Shown here one piece after another: positions 25,355 through 34,581 of a DNA stretch of 64,000 nt. The stretch spans positions 1,922,001 to 1,986,000 of the forward strand of contig NZ_JAGINT010000001.1 of NCBI RefSeq assembly GCF_017876295.1, given 5' to 3'. The notes under the pieces were generated by a model. That model made no database searches and was not told the origin of the DNA. It saw nothing but the letters and a program-made list of their open reading frames with translations. Origin of the DNA: Kribbella aluminosa (GTDB lineage: Bacteria > Actinomycetota > Actinomycetes > Propionibacteriales > Kribbellaceae). The translations under genes were made by a program, and so were the position numbers. Numbering within the stretch: the stretch's first letter is position 1; each line of letters opens with the position of its first letter.

Positions 25355-26518
25355 CTACGTGCCCGGAACCCGCTGTGTTCTGGACCACAGCAGGACTCCG
25401 ACTGTCAGCACCGCACAGCAACCGCCGGCCACCATCACGACTGACAGCGACCACGCGTCGACCACCAGACCGCCCAGGAGCGCGCCCGTCGACAGGACAG
25501 CCTGGAACGAGGAGGTGAACCAGACAGTCGCCGCTTCCCGCTCCGGGACGGCGCGGGCGAACATGCTCATCGAGCAGACAGGCACACCGCCGTACCCGAA
25601 ACCCCACACCACGAGCAGCAGCAGGGCTCCCGGCGTACTGCGACCCAGCACCGGCATCAGTAGGGTCGCCGTGGCGATCAAGGCGGCACAGGTGGTGAAA
25701 GCGGCCCTGAGGTTGCGGCCGGCGTACAGACCAGCGATGACGTTGCCGACAAGCCCTGCAGCGCCGTACACGAGCAGGAACAGGCCGATGAGCTCAGGAC
25801 GCACCACCTCCCGCAAGAACGGCGTGACATAGGTGTAGGTCGCGAAGTGTGCAGTGACGATCAGACACGTAACAAGCAGAGCCATGCGGCTGCTGCGGAG
25901 AGCCTTCCGGAGTACGGCGGCGTGGGTGACCTGTAGTGGTGGGAGCGGGGGCACGCTGACGCGCAGGGCGACCAGGGCGAGTACGGCGAGGACTCCGAGC
26001 GCGGCGAACGACGTACGCCAGCCGACGAGTCCGCCGACGAAGGTGCCCGCCGGTACGCCGAGCACCGAGCCGAGGGGGACCGCGGAGAAGATCACGGCCG
26101 TGGCCCGGGTCGTCCACGGCTCGGGCACCAGGCGTCCGGCGAGTCCCGCGCCGATCGACCAGAAGCCGCCGATGGTCAGGCCGACCAGGAACCGGGCGGT
26201 GAGCTCGAGCCAGAAGAACGGTGCGGCGGCCGCGAGGAAACCGGCGGCGGCCAGCAGGACCATGAGGGCGCAGAGCATCAGACGCCGGTCCAGCCGGGCC
26301 GTGGCGACGGTGACGACCGGAGCTGCGACTGCCGCGACCAGGCCGGGTATCGTCATCAGCCAGCCGGTACGGCCGGGGGTGAGTGCGAAGTCGGCGCCGA
26401 TCGGGGTGAGCAGCCCGATCGGGAGGATCTCGGTGGTGACGATCGCGAAGATCCCGAGCGTCACCGCGCCGACGCCGTACCACTGCACAGCCGGGCGGGT
26501 TGCGGTCTGCGTTGTCAT
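25355..26518 (-). CDS. MFS transporter, DHA1 family (arabinose-efflux-like)
   Basis: A 387-residue, 12-helix major facilitator with N-terminal AVTLGIFAIVTTEILPIGLL and the motif FSAVPLGSVLGVPAGTFVGGLVGWR. This is typical of the SotB/YdhP-like sugar or drug efflux group. ATG 26518 is preceded by GGAGG, and the 90-residue upstream extension of the frame is rejected. It is divergent from a MarR gene, which probably represses it. Its stop is only 10 bp before cobG, so the cobalamin genes may be co-transcribed with it; whether it carries a corrin-related compound is unknown. Confidence 0.85.
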   Translation of the reverse strand: MTTQTATRPAVQWYGVGAVTLGIFAIVTTEILPIGLLTPIGADFALTPGRTGWLMTIPGLVAAVAAPVVTVATARLDRRLMLCALMVLLAAAGFLAAAAPFFWLELTARFLVGLTIGGFWSIGAGLAGRLVPEPWTTRATAVIFSAVPLGSVLGVPAGTFVGGLVGWRTSFAALGVLAVLALVALRVSVPPLPPLQVTHAAVLRKALRSSRMALLVTCLIVTAHFATYTYVTPFLREVVRPELIGLFLLVYGAAGLVGNVIAGLYAGRNLRAAFTTCAALIATATLLMPVLGRSTPGALLLLVVWGFGYGGVPVCSMSMFARAVPEREAATVWFTSSFQAVLSTGALLGGLVVDAWSLSVVMVAGGCCAVLTVGVLLWSRTQRVPGT

Positions 26519-26695
26519 GTCCTCCAGGCAACCCGGGCTGCGGCGACTCGGCTCGCGGTTTCGCGACACTGCGGTCCGCGGTGAGCAAGAGGTCGTTTTT
26601 CTGCGATTGCCGGTGCCGGCTGGGAGGGTACGGGGCATGCTGCTGAGAGACCGACCGTGGCCGGCTGACGAGCTGATCGACGGCGGCCGCGGGGA

Positions 26696-26715
26696 ATGAT
26701 CCGGCTCGGGATCAT
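26696..26715 (+). promoter_or_regulatory. Inverted repeat in the MFS/marR divergent region
   Basis: ATGATCC (26696-26702) and GGATCAT (26709-26715) form a 7-bp inverted repeat with a 6-nt spacer, 35 bp upstream of marR and 178 bp from the MFS start. It is a candidate MarR operator. Confidence 0.4.
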
Positions 26716-26750
26716 CTGCGGGTAGATAGTTCCGAGCTACCCTCGAAGGT

Positions 26751-27233
26751 ATGGCGCAACTCCCGGAACGCACCGTCCCCGACCTCACCGGCTACCTGAC
26801 GCACGCCGGCCACGTCCTGGAGACCCAGTTGTCCGCGGCGCTGGCCGAGGTCGGGCTGACGCTGCGGATGCAGTGCGTACTACGGCACGCGCTGGAGACG
26901 GAGCGTACCCAGATCCAGATCGCCGAGCTGTCGTACATGGACAAGACCACGATGGTCGTCACGGTCGACGCCCTGGAGAAGGCCGGGTACGCCGAACGCA
27001 AGCCGTCCGCCACCGACCGCCGCGCCCGCATCATCGCCGTGACCGACGCCGGCGCCCGGGTCGCCGTCGAGGGCCAGCGGATCGTCGACCGCGTCCACGC
27101 CGAGGCCCTCGCGGCCCTGCCCGCCCCCCAGCGCCAGCCGTTCGTAGACGCCGTGACCGCCCTGGTGGACGGCCCCTTGGCAAGTCCCGTCACCGCCCAA
27201 CCCGTCCGCCGCTCCCGCCAACGCACCGGCTGA
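26751..27233 (+). CDS. MarR family transcriptional regulator
   Basis: A 160-residue MarR protein. The recognition helix region includes IAELSYMDKTTMVVTVDALEKAG, and the wing carries the SATDRRARIIAVTDAG signature. It is divergent from the DHA1 exporter, the classical arrangement for a repressor of a drug pump. The ATG is at 26751. TACCCT at 26738-26743 lies 7 nt before it and there is no good ribosome site, so it may be leaderless. The C-terminus ends in a short basic disordered tail. Confidence 0.87.
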   Translation: MAQLPERTVPDLTGYLTHAGHVLETQLSAALAEVGLTLRMQCVLRHALETERTQIQIAELSYMDKTTMVVTVDALEKAGYAERKPSATDRRARIIAVTDAGARVAVEGQRIVDRVHAEALAALPAPQRQPFVDAVTALVDGPLASPVTAQPVRRSRQRTG

Positions 27234-27241
27234 GCTGGGCC

Positions 27242-28195
27242 CTACCCGGGCACGTACACCGTCAGCTCTCGCCAGGACTCCTTGCTGTCCTCCGAATCGA
27301 CGTGCGGCTGCCGGAACAGCTGAACGTACGACGCGATCTCCGCCAGCGGCCACCAGACGTCGAAGAGCTCCATCGCCGCAGCACGTGGACCGACCGGACC
27401 GGCCTCCGACTGGTACGCCGGGAGGACGTCGATCGAGTCGTCGAGGACCGCCACGAGATCGCGTTCGCGCGGTGCGAGCCGCACCGTCCCCCAGTCGACC
27501 AGCCGCAGCTGGCCGTCGGCCGTCCGGACGACGTTCGCGCTGTGTGGTTCGCCGTGCGTCACGACCCACGGATCGTCCGAGGCCTCGACCTCGCGCACGA
27601 GCGCGTCGTAGTACTCCAGTCTGCTGCGCACGCACGAGCGCGCGCCGGCCAGTCGCAGCCGGGTCGGCTCGGAGTACGGCCCGGCGGACCAGGGCTGCTC
27701 GAGGTCGGCGAGTGCCGCCAGCAGTCCGTCACGATCGGGTATGGCGAACTCCCAACGCTGCAAGGCTTCCGGCGCCGGAGCCGCGTGGAGCCGGCCGAGG
27801 ATCTGCGCGATCTGCTCCCGCTCCGCGGGGTCGTCCCATCCGCCGTCCGGAGTACTCCACCCGTGCAGATACGGCAGAACGGCCAACCTCCAGCCTGGCA
27901 GCGCCTCGCGGACGAACTGCCCGCTCCGATCGGGCAACGGCGCGACGGAGAACTCGTAGCCGCGGTCGGCCAGGTCCCTGCTCGTCCGCATCGCCGCCTC
28001 GATCAGCTGGCCGCCTGCCGATCCGACACCGTCCGCGGTGACGAACCAGTGCGGCGCGTCGTCCTGGGACGCGATCCAGTGGTGACTGCCGAACCCCACC
28101 GGCGCGTACGTCACCTCCGTGGCCCGGAAGTCCCAATGCTCGTCGAGGATCCCGGCCACCAGTTCGCAGGTGATCTCCGTCGGCTCGTCTCTCAT
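27242..28195 (-). CDS. Aminoglycoside phosphotransferase-like kinase
   Basis: A 317-residue protein with the APH/choline-kinase fold. The catalytic loop reads VVTHGEPHSANVV, where the usual HGD is HGE, and the metal-binding motif is LVDWGTVRLAPRERDL, where DFG/DWE is DWG. The N-terminal lobe (PVGFGSHHW) supplies the nucleotide loop. Replacement of the catalytic Asp by Glu occurs in some family members, so activity is possible but not certain. The substrate cannot be inferred; resistance is only one option. Confidence 0.78.
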   Translation of the reverse strand: MRDEPTEITCELVAGILDEHWDFRATEVTYAPVGFGSHHWIASQDDAPHWFVTADGVGSAGGQLIEAAMRTSRDLADRGYEFSVAPLPDRSGQFVREALPGWRLAVLPYLHGWSTPDGGWDDPAEREQIAQILGRLHAAPAPEALQRWEFAIPDRDGLLAALADLEQPWSAGPYSEPTRLRLAGARSCVRSRLEYYDALVREVEASDDPWVVTHGEPHSANVVRTADGQLRLVDWGTVRLAPRERDLVAVLDDSIDVLPAYQSEAGPVGPRAAAMELFDVWWPLAEIASYVQLFRQPHVDSEDSKESWRELTVYVPG

Positions 28196-28322
28196 TCCCG
28201 CGACCCTAACGCCGGCCGTGGTGACCGGCAGCTCATTTCCCGGGGTCGTTCGATAGAAGATCGTCTATTACAGGACTATCTGTTATGGTCTCTCCCATCG
28301 AGTACTCAGATCGGAGTGGGCT

Positions 28323-29747
28323 GTGGATGTGGTGGCGGACGTTGCCGTGCGGGGCCGGGCGAAGGCGCTCGTGGTGCTCTGCGTGATGCAGTTGATGATC
28401 ATTCTCGACGGGACCGTGGTGACGGTCGCGTTGCCTACGATTCAAGGGGATCTGGGCTTCTCGCAGGCGGGGCTGGCCTGGGTGATGAACTCGTACCTGA
28501 TCGCGTTCGCGGGGCTGTTGCTCCTCGCCGGGCGGATCGGGGATCTGATCGGGAGCAAGCGGGTCTTCCTCGCGGGGCTCGGGTTGTTCACGGCTGCGTC
28601 GTTGCTGTGCGGGGTGGCAGGCAATGCGGAGGTGCTGATCGCGGGGCGGTTCCTGCAAGGGGTTGGTGGGGCGCTGGCCTCGGCGATGATTCTGGGGATG
28701 ATCGTGAGCCTGTTCCCTGCGCCGGGCGAGCAGGCGCGGGCGATGGGGGTCTACAGCTTCACAGCGGCCAGTGGCGCGTCGATCGGGCTGATCTTCGGTG
28801 GCGTGATCACCCAGACCGTCGGCTGGCACTGGGCGTTCCTGATCAACGTACCGATCGGCCTTGCCGCGCTGGTGTTCGCCGTACGGCTCCTGGCTCTCCA
28901 ACCCGGTCTGGGCCTCGCTAACGGTGCAGACGTACTGGGCGCCGTCCTTGTGACGGCCGGGCTGTCCCTAGCCGTCTACACGATCGTCCAGACGGCAGAA
29001 CCGCAAGCAACGCTGGCTCGCACGCTTGTGGAAGCAGCAGCGGCGCTCCTGCTGCTGACGGCATTCGTCGTACGGCAGGCGCGTATCAAGCACCCGCTGC
29101 TTGCCCTGCGCATCTTCCGCAACCGCCAGGTCACCGTGGCCAATGTGATCGTCGTACTGATGACTGCGGCCGGCTTCGGCTTCCAGTTCACCACTGCCCT
29201 GTACGTCCAGCGCGTACTCGGGTACGACTCACTCACAACCGGCCTGGCCTTCCTGCCCTCGCCCGTCATGAACGCACTGATGTCCCTCTTCCTGGCGCCA
29301 CGTCTTAGCGTCCGCTTCGGCCCCCGCAAGATGCTGATCGGCGGACTGCTCGTCTTCATGCTGTCCCTGCTCTGGATCAGCAGGGCACCAGTAGACGGCT
29401 CGTACCTCGTCAACGTCGGGCCTGTGCTCGCCGTGATGGGCGCAGGTGTCGGCGTGGCGATCCCGTCAGCCATCATGCTGGCCATGTCCGGTGCGGACCC
29501 AAGCGACGCCGGACTGGCGTCAGGACTCAACAACACCGCTCAACAAGCAGGTGCAGCCATAGGAACCGCCGTGCTGGCCACCCTGGCTGCTTCAACGACT
29601 GCTCACCGTGCAGCCGAAGGCAAACTGCTTGCACTGAGGGACGGGTACGGCGCAGCGTGGCTGGCCGCGGCCGGGTTCGTACTCGTAGCTGTCCTGCTGG
29701 CGATCACGATGCTCCGAAGTACAGCTACTGTTGTCGGCCGTGAGTAG
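28323..29747 (+). CDS. MFS transporter, DHA2 (EmrB/QacA) family
   Basis: A 474-residue transporter with 14 predicted helices. The family signature in helix 1 (MIILDGTVVTVALPTI), motif A (AGRIGDLIGSKRVFLAG) and motif C (GAVLVTAG and related) identify a proton-driven drug exporter. The GTG at 28323 has GGAG at 28313-28316. The gap upstream contains the imperfect inverted repeat TTACAG-GACTAT-CTGTTA at 28269-28286 and ATAG-N8-CTAT just before it, which could bind a TetR-type repressor, although no such gene is adjacent. Its end overlaps the next gene by 8 bp. Confidence 0.88.
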   Translation: MDVVADVAVRGRAKALVVLCVMQLMIILDGTVVTVALPTIQGDLGFSQAGLAWVMNSYLIAFAGLLLLAGRIGDLIGSKRVFLAGLGLFTAASLLCGVAGNAEVLIAGRFLQGVGGALASAMILGMIVSLFPAPGEQARAMGVYSFTAASGASIGLIFGGVITQTVGWHWAFLINVPIGLAALVFAVRLLALQPGLGLANGADVLGAVLVTAGLSLAVYTIVQTAEPQATLARTLVEAAAALLLLTAFVVRQARIKHPLLALRIFRNRQVTVANVIVVLMTAAGFGFQFTTALYVQRVLGYDSLTTGLAFLPSPVMNALMSLFLAPRLSVRFGPRKMLIGGLLVFMLSLLWISRAPVDGSYLVNVGPVLAVMGAGVGVAIPSAIMLAMSGADPSDAGLASGLNNTAQQAGAAIGTAVLATLAASTTAHRAAEGKLLALRDGYGAAWLAAAGFVLVAVLLAITMLRSTATVVGRE

Positions 29748-30378
29748 GACGAGAGATCCCGACCGGCTGGTGCTGTTCACGGACGCCGTGGTGGCGATCG
29801 CCATCACGCTGCTCGTCCTGCCGCTGGTCGACCTGGTCCCCGAGGTCAAGAGTCACGGCGGCGACGCGGTGAGCGTGATCAGCGAGCACCGGCAGGAGAT
29901 CTTCACGTTCCTGCTGAGCTTCGTGGTGATCGCCAACTTCTGGCTGGGACACCACCGGGTCTTCGAGCACGTCCGCGCGTACACGCCGAGCGTCATGCGG
30001 CTGAACCTGCTCTGGCTGCTGACGATCGTCGTACTGCCGTTCCCGACGGAGATCGTGGGTGCGTTCCGCAGCGACCGGTTCACCGCCGGGGTGTACACGG
30101 GGACGATCCTTGCCCTCAGCATCACCCAGACCGCGATCACCTGGCTGGTGCATGGTCACAAGGAGCTCGAGAACCCGGACGACCCGGTCGGCAAGCGGGA
30201 GCTCGTCGGCTCTCTCTTGCTGACCGGGCTGACCGCCGTCGCCTTCCTGCTGGCGTCGCTCGTGCCGGGTGTGAACTTCTACGCGATGTTCCTGCTGCTC
30301 CTGTCGCCGGTCACCATGCGGGTGTGGCGCGCTATGCGCCCAGAGCCGCCCAGAACCGGCACTGGTGCTCAGAGCTGA
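29740..30378 (+). CDS. TMEM175/DUF1211 family potassium channel-like membrane protein
   Basis: A 212-residue protein with six hydrophobic helices. Helix 1 carries RLVLFTDAVVAIAITLLVL, a version of the R-x-x-x-FSDAVFAIAITLLVL motif that lines the pore in bacterial TMEM175 potassium channels, here with Thr for Ser. The GTG at 29740 overlaps the preceding exporter gene; a TTG at 29731 is possible. The 3' end overlaps the convergent carboxylesterase gene by 47 bp. Confidence 0.82.
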   Translation: MSRTRDPDRLVLFTDAVVAIAITLLVLPLVDLVPEVKSHGGDAVSVISEHRQEIFTFLLSFVVIANFWLGHHRVFEHVRAYTPSVMRLNLLWLLTIVVLPFPTEIVGAFRSDRFTAGVYTGTILALSITQTAITWLVHGHKELENPDDPVGKRELVGSLLLTGLTAVAFLLASLVPGVNFYAMFLLLLSPVTMRVWRAMRPEPPRTGTGAQS

Positions 30379-31885
30379 GGTTGACCTGCTGGATGCCGGT
30401 CTGGTCGGTCGGCGCGAGTGAGACGCCGTTGACGGAGCTGGTACCGGTAGGAGTCCACTGCGGGCGGCCCGGCCCGTTGGGGCTGCCTGTACGGGCGAAC
30501 GCGGTCCAGTAGTCGATCATCTGGTTCGACAGCTGCTGCTGAGGCTTGGACATCGGGAAGTCGTAGCCGCCGAGCCGGAACAGGTAGGGCAGCTCCGTGG
30601 CGTGGGCAGCTCCCAGGCCGGGTGCTGCGATCGGGGAGTGCTTGTCGGCGAACTCGTACGCGTACACCGGCACCTTGCGCGCTGCCTGCTGGTCTGTCGC
30701 TACCTGTGTGCACGACCAGATCCTGTCCGTCGTCACAGCACCCCACGCAGCCGCAGGCGACGCGTAGCGGGACTGCGGGTAATGCTTCAGTAACTGTGCC
30801 GCCTTGGAGTCGCCGACCATGTTCTTCACCAGCGCCGGGTAGTCCTTGATGTCACCGAACGCGGCCAGCCACGCGTTCGCCTCGTCGTGGTTGTTGCCCG
30901 AGATGATCGGCACCCGGTGGAACAGCCCCGCCCGCATCGCCTTCGCCGGGCTGAACGGCACGACCGCCGTCCCGCCGTACCCGATCTGGGTGAACTGGAG
31001 CGTGTCGTCGACGAGTACGTCGGCCTTGAGGGCGCGCAGGCACTCGATCGTCGTACAGGACAGCTTCTTGCCGGCCGCCCACTCCTTGCCGTTCGCCTCG
31101 ACCTGGCGGGCCGGGATCCACGGGGAGTCCGCGGCCTGACCCGGGTACTGGCTGTTCGCGGCCCAGTTGAACGCGCACGAGCCGCTCTGCATGATCGCCT
31201 TCGCGAACAGGCCCGTGGACGTCGGCGAGGTCAGCTGCGCGCAGACGCTCATCCCGCCCGCCGACTCGCCCGCGACGGTGACGTTGCGCGGGTCGCCCCC
31301 GAACGCGCCGGCGTTCCGCTGCACCCAGCGCAGCGCCGCCTGCTGGTCCTGCAGGCCGAACGTCCCGGAGCCGGGCAGGCCCGGGTACCCGAAGAACCCG
31401 AAGATGCCGAGCCGGTAGTTGACCGTGACAACGACCACGTCGCCGCGGGCCGCGAACTTCGACGCCTCGTAGCTGCTGCCGGCTCCGGAGAAGAACCCCC
31501 CGCCGGGCAGCCACACGACCACCGCGCGCGGTTTGGCCGACGGTTTCGCGGGGGTGCTGACGTTCAGGTAGAGGCAGTCCTCGGCGGCCGACCCGCCCGG
31601 CGCCTCGGGGTTCGCTTGCTGCGGGCACACGTTGCCGACCTTCGACTGCCGTACGCCGTTCCACGCCCGCGCCGGCTCCGGCGCCTTCCACCGCAGCCCC
31701 CCGACCGGGGGAGCGGCGTACGGAATCCCGTCGTACACGAGCGCATCGCCGACGGTCTTGCTCGCCACCAGGCCTTTGTCAGTTCGTACTGCAGAAGCTT
31801 GTGCAGCCTCGCCAGGTCCCGCGAAGCCCACCAACAACCCAACCGGCACCACCGCTGCCGCCATCATCGCCAAGATTCTCTTCAT
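30332..31885 (-). CDS. Secreted type-B carboxylesterase
   Basis: A 517-residue extracellular carboxylesterase/lipase. The signal peptide is MKRILAMMAAAVVPVGLLVG and ends near residue 30. The family motifs AEDCLYLNV and GGGFFSG (oxyanion hole) and the nucleophile in TVAGESAGGMSV are present. The acid is in NNHDEANAW and the catalytic His is in GAAHATELPYL. The last residues (SSEHQCRFWAALGA) are typical. A decayed relative lies at 9422-9748, with the same order of end motifs. The gene overlaps the TMEM175-like gene at its 3' end. Confidence 0.9.
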   Translation of the reverse strand: MKRILAMMAAAVVPVGLLVGFAGPGEAAQASAVRTDKGLVASKTVGDALVYDGIPYAAPPVGGLRWKAPEPARAWNGVRQSKVGNVCPQQANPEAPGGSAAEDCLYLNVSTPAKPSAKPRAVVVWLPGGGFFSGAGSSYEASKFAARGDVVVVTVNYRLGIFGFFGYPGLPGSGTFGLQDQQAALRWVQRNAGAFGGDPRNVTVAGESAGGMSVCAQLTSPTSTGLFAKAIMQSGSCAFNWAANSQYPGQAADSPWIPARQVEANGKEWAAGKKLSCTTIECLRALKADVLVDDTLQFTQIGYGGTAVVPFSPAKAMRAGLFHRVPIISGNNHDEANAWLAAFGDIKDYPALVKNMVGDSKAAQLLKHYPQSRYASPAAAWGAVTTDRIWSCTQVATDQQAARKVPVYAYEFADKHSPIAAPGLGAAHATELPYLFRLGGYDFPMSKPQQQLSNQMIDYWTAFARTGSPNGPGRPQWTPTGTSSVNGVSLAPTDQTGIQQVNLSSEHQCRFWAALGA

Positions 31886-31942
31886 ACCCAGCAGCCTCCG
31901 CCGGACCAGCCCCCGACGACTTCAGCCGCCCGGCCAAACCCA

Positions 31943-32704
31943 CTAAGACTTTGGTCTACGCAGCAGGTACGTATCCATGATCCAGCCCTTGCGCTCACGG
32001 GCCTCGGTGCGGGTCTTCTCGATCTCTGCTGCCACCTCGTGCACGGGGCCCGAGATCAGTAGTTCGTCCGGGGTTCCGAGGTAGGCGCCCCAGTAGATGT
32101 GGGCGTCCTGGTCGAGGTGGTGGGTGAACGCCGTCTGCGCGTCCAGCATCACCACGACGTCGTCCACCCCGTCGGGCCACTCCGCCGCGAGCCGCCGGCC
32201 GGTGGTGATCTGGATCGGCCGGCCGACCTGGTTGAGGCCGATCCGGTGGCGCGCCGCCAGCGTCGAGACGCTGCTGATCCCCGGGATGACCTCGACCTCG
32301 AACGCCAGGTCACCCCGTGCCGCGATGTCGTCGAGGATCGCCAGCGTGCTGTCGTACAGCGACGGATCGCCCCACACCAGGAACGCCCCGACCTGGTCCT
32401 CGCCGAGGTCGCCGGCGATCAGCTCGGCGATCACGTCGGCCCGGCGGCGCCGCCAGTCGTCGACGGCCTCGACGTACGCCGGCGTCGTCCGGTCCCGCTC
32501 CGGATCCCGCCCGACGACGACGCGGTACTCCTTCGAGGTCGCGTACCGCCGCAGGATCTCGCTCCGCAGGTCGACCAGCTCCTGCTTGACCTCGCCCTTG
32601 TCGAGTACGAAGAACACGTCGACCCGGTTCAGCGCCGACACGGCCTGCATCGTCACCTGCTCCGGATCGCCCGCCCCGACACCGATGACCAGAATCTCCC
32701 GCAT
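31943..32704 (-). CDS. cobF: Precorrin-6A synthase (deacetylating) CobF
   Basis: A 253-residue SAM-dependent tetrapyrrole methylase. CobF methylates C-1 of precorrin-5 and releases acetate. The N-terminus (ILVIGVGAGDPEQVTMQAV) and the VWGDPSLYDST and VIPGISSVSTLA blocks are characteristic, and the C-terminal EIEKTRTEARERKGWIMDTY is typical of CobF. It lies 13 bp downstream of zwf on the same strand, not with the other cob genes 7 kb away. It is intact, in contrast to cobH and cobIJ. Confidence 0.9.
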   Translation of the reverse strand: MREILVIGVGAGDPEQVTMQAVSALNRVDVFFVLDKGEVKQELVDLRSEILRRYATSKEYRVVVGRDPERDRTTPAYVEAVDDWRRRRADVIAELIAGDLGEDQVGAFLVWGDPSLYDSTLAILDDIAARGDLAFEVEVIPGISSVSTLAARHRIGLNQVGRPIQITTGRRLAAEWPDGVDDVVVMLDAQTAFTHHLDQDAHIYWGAYLGTPDELLISGPVHEVAAEIEKTRTEARERKGWIMDTYLLRRPKS

Positions 32705-32717
32705 ACGGGCAGCCTAA

Positions 32718-34205
32718 CTACTCCCGCCACTCGCGTTCGAAGGGGAGGCGCCAGGCGCGTGGGGCGATGAGCTGGTGGATCGCGTTCGGGCCCCAGGTGC
32801 CCGGCTGGTACGGCTTGGCCGGTGGCGGGTCCTCCAGCAGCGGCGCGGAGCGGTCCCACAGCGACTCGATGCCCTCGGCGGTCGTGAACAGCGTGTGGTC
32901 GCCGCGCATCGCGTCCAGGATCAGCCGTTCGTACGCCTCCAGTACGTCGGCCGCGCCCGCCGTCTCCTGTGTGGAGAACTGCATCGACAACTTCTCCAGC
33001 CGCATCCCGGGGCCGGGGCGCTTGCCGTAGAAGGACAGCGACACCCGCGAGGAGTCGGCGAGGTCGAAGGTCAGGTGGTCCGGACCTTCGGAGCCGACGC
33101 CGGATCCGGCCGGGAACATCGTCTTCGGGGCTTCCTTGAAGGCGATCGAGATGATCCGCTGGCCCTCGGCCATCTTCTTGCCGGTGCGCAGGAAGAACGG
33201 CACGCCGGCCCAGCGCCAGTTGTCGATCTCGACCTTCAGCGCGATGAACGTCTCGGTGTCGGAGTCGGGCGCGACGCCGTCCTCGTGCCGGTACCCGGTG
33301 TACTGCCCGCGGACCACGTCGCCGGGGTTGATCGGCAGCATCGACCGGAAGACCTTGTTCTTCTCCTCCGAGATCGCCCGCGGCTCCAGGGCCGTCGGCG
33401 GCTCCATCGCGACGAACGACATCACCTGCATCAGGTGCGTGACGACCATGTCCTTGAACGCGCCGGTCGGCTCGTAGAACGTGGCCCGCTGGTCCAGCCC
33501 GAGCGACTCCGGGATGTCGATCTGCACGTGGTCGATGAAGTTCCGGTTCCAGATCGGCTCGAACAGACCGTTCGCGAACCGGAACGCGAGGATGTTCAGC
33601 GCCGCTTCCTTGCCGAGGAAGTGGTCGATCCGGAAGATCTGCGACTCGTGGAAGGTCTCGTGGACGAAGTCGTTCAGCTCGATCGCGCTGGCCAGGTCGT
33701 CCCCGAACGGCTTCTCCATCACCACCCGGGCGCGCGCCACGAGATCGGCGTCGCGAAGCATCGCGATCACCGCCTGGGCCGCCTTCGGGGGCACCGACAG
33801 GTAGTGCAGCCGCCGGGTGTCCGGGCCGAGCAGTTCCTCGGCCTTCTTCACCGCGGACGCGAGCGCCTCCGGGCCGGCCGTCACCGGTACGTACTCGAGC
33901 CGGTCGGCGAACTGCGCCCACTGCTCGTCGGTCATCTTGTGGGTGCCGAACTTCTCCACCGCCTGCCGGGCCCGGTCCCGGAACTCGTCGCAGCTGAGGT
34001 CCTCGGTCGCGGTCCCGATGATCCGCACGTCCGGCGCGAACTTGGACTGCTGCAGGTACGCCAGCCCGGGCAGCAGCTTGCGCTTGGCCAGGTCGCCGGT
34101 CGCGCCGAACAGCACGATCACATGCGGGGCCAGCGGCTCCGGATCCCGCCGCGACGGGCGCGACCCGGGCGCCGGGTACGCAATGGTCTGGGTACGGTCA
34201 GGCAT
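32718..34205 (-). CDS. zwf: Glucose-6-phosphate 1-dehydrogenase
   Basis: A 495-residue enzyme that oxidises glucose-6-phosphate with NADP, the entry to the pentose phosphate pathway. The nucleotide-binding FGATGDLAKRKLLPGL motif lies at about residues 33-48, and the substrate signature RIDHFLGKE is present with its catalytic Lys. The glucose-6-phosphate contact VMEKPFGDD is also present. The length is normal. ATG at 34205. cobF follows at once, suggesting they share a message. The other usual pentose phosphate genes (opcA, tal, tkt) are not beside it. Confidence 0.96.
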   Translation of the reverse strand: MPDRTQTIAYPAPGSRPSRRDPEPLAPHVIVLFGATGDLAKRKLLPGLAYLQQSKFAPDVRIIGTATEDLSCDEFRDRARQAVEKFGTHKMTDEQWAQFADRLEYVPVTAGPEALASAVKKAEELLGPDTRRLHYLSVPPKAAQAVIAMLRDADLVARARVVMEKPFGDDLASAIELNDFVHETFHESQIFRIDHFLGKEAALNILAFRFANGLFEPIWNRNFIDHVQIDIPESLGLDQRATFYEPTGAFKDMVVTHLMQVMSFVAMEPPTALEPRAISEEKNKVFRSMLPINPGDVVRGQYTGYRHEDGVAPDSDTETFIALKVEIDNWRWAGVPFFLRTGKKMAEGQRIISIAFKEAPKTMFPAGSGVGSEGPDHLTFDLADSSRVSLSFYGKRPGPGMRLEKLSMQFSTQETAGAADVLEAYERLILDAMRGDHTLFTTAEGIESLWDRSAPLLEDPPPAKPYQPGTWGPNAIHQLIAPRAWRLPFEREWRE

Positions 34206-34255
34206 TCAGTCCTCCCGAGGACACCGGAGCCAACACACCTCGCAGTGTAGGTCCA

Positions 34256-34571
34256 TCAGCCGAACAACAGGCAGCCCCAGTCGACCGACCAGTGCACACC
34301 GTGTCCGCTGAGGTACCTGAGGAAGCCGGCCGGTTCGAAGGCATGGGCAGCGGCCAGTACACCGGACTTGGGTGCCGTCGGCAACGGGTCGGCGGGCGCC
34401 CTCGACCGCGGTCACCGCCGTACTGCCCGTACTGCCCTGCATGTCGGCGCCGTGTACGACGCCCCGGGCCTGCCGCCCGACCTCGCCGACGGCCTCCACG
34501 ACGATGATCCAGCAGGCCCCGCGCCGTGAACTCGGTCAGTCCCCAGGCAGCTACCGCCGCGCTCTTGCCTG
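34256..34571 (-). pseudogene. Decayed gene, probably a saccharopine dehydrogenase-like C-terminus
   Basis: Three reading frames of the minus strand each hold a protein-like piece in order: AAVAAWGLTEFTARGLLD, then EVGRQARGVVHGADMQGSTG, then SGVLAAAHAFEPAGFLRYL ending in a stop at 34256. Read together they resemble the end of saccharopine dehydrogenase NADP-binding family proteins, as far as I recall them. At least two frameshifts and the loss of the N-terminus mean it is not functional. This fills the 376-bp gap between zwf and the VOC gene. Confidence 0.4.
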
Positions 34572-34581
34572 AACCGTCTGC

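Noticed and set aside
22496..25444. A 982-codon plus-strand frame over the cob region
   Set aside because: Low-complexity Ser/Thr/Arg-rich sequence antisense to cobIJ, cobH and cobG; no motif or ribosome site.
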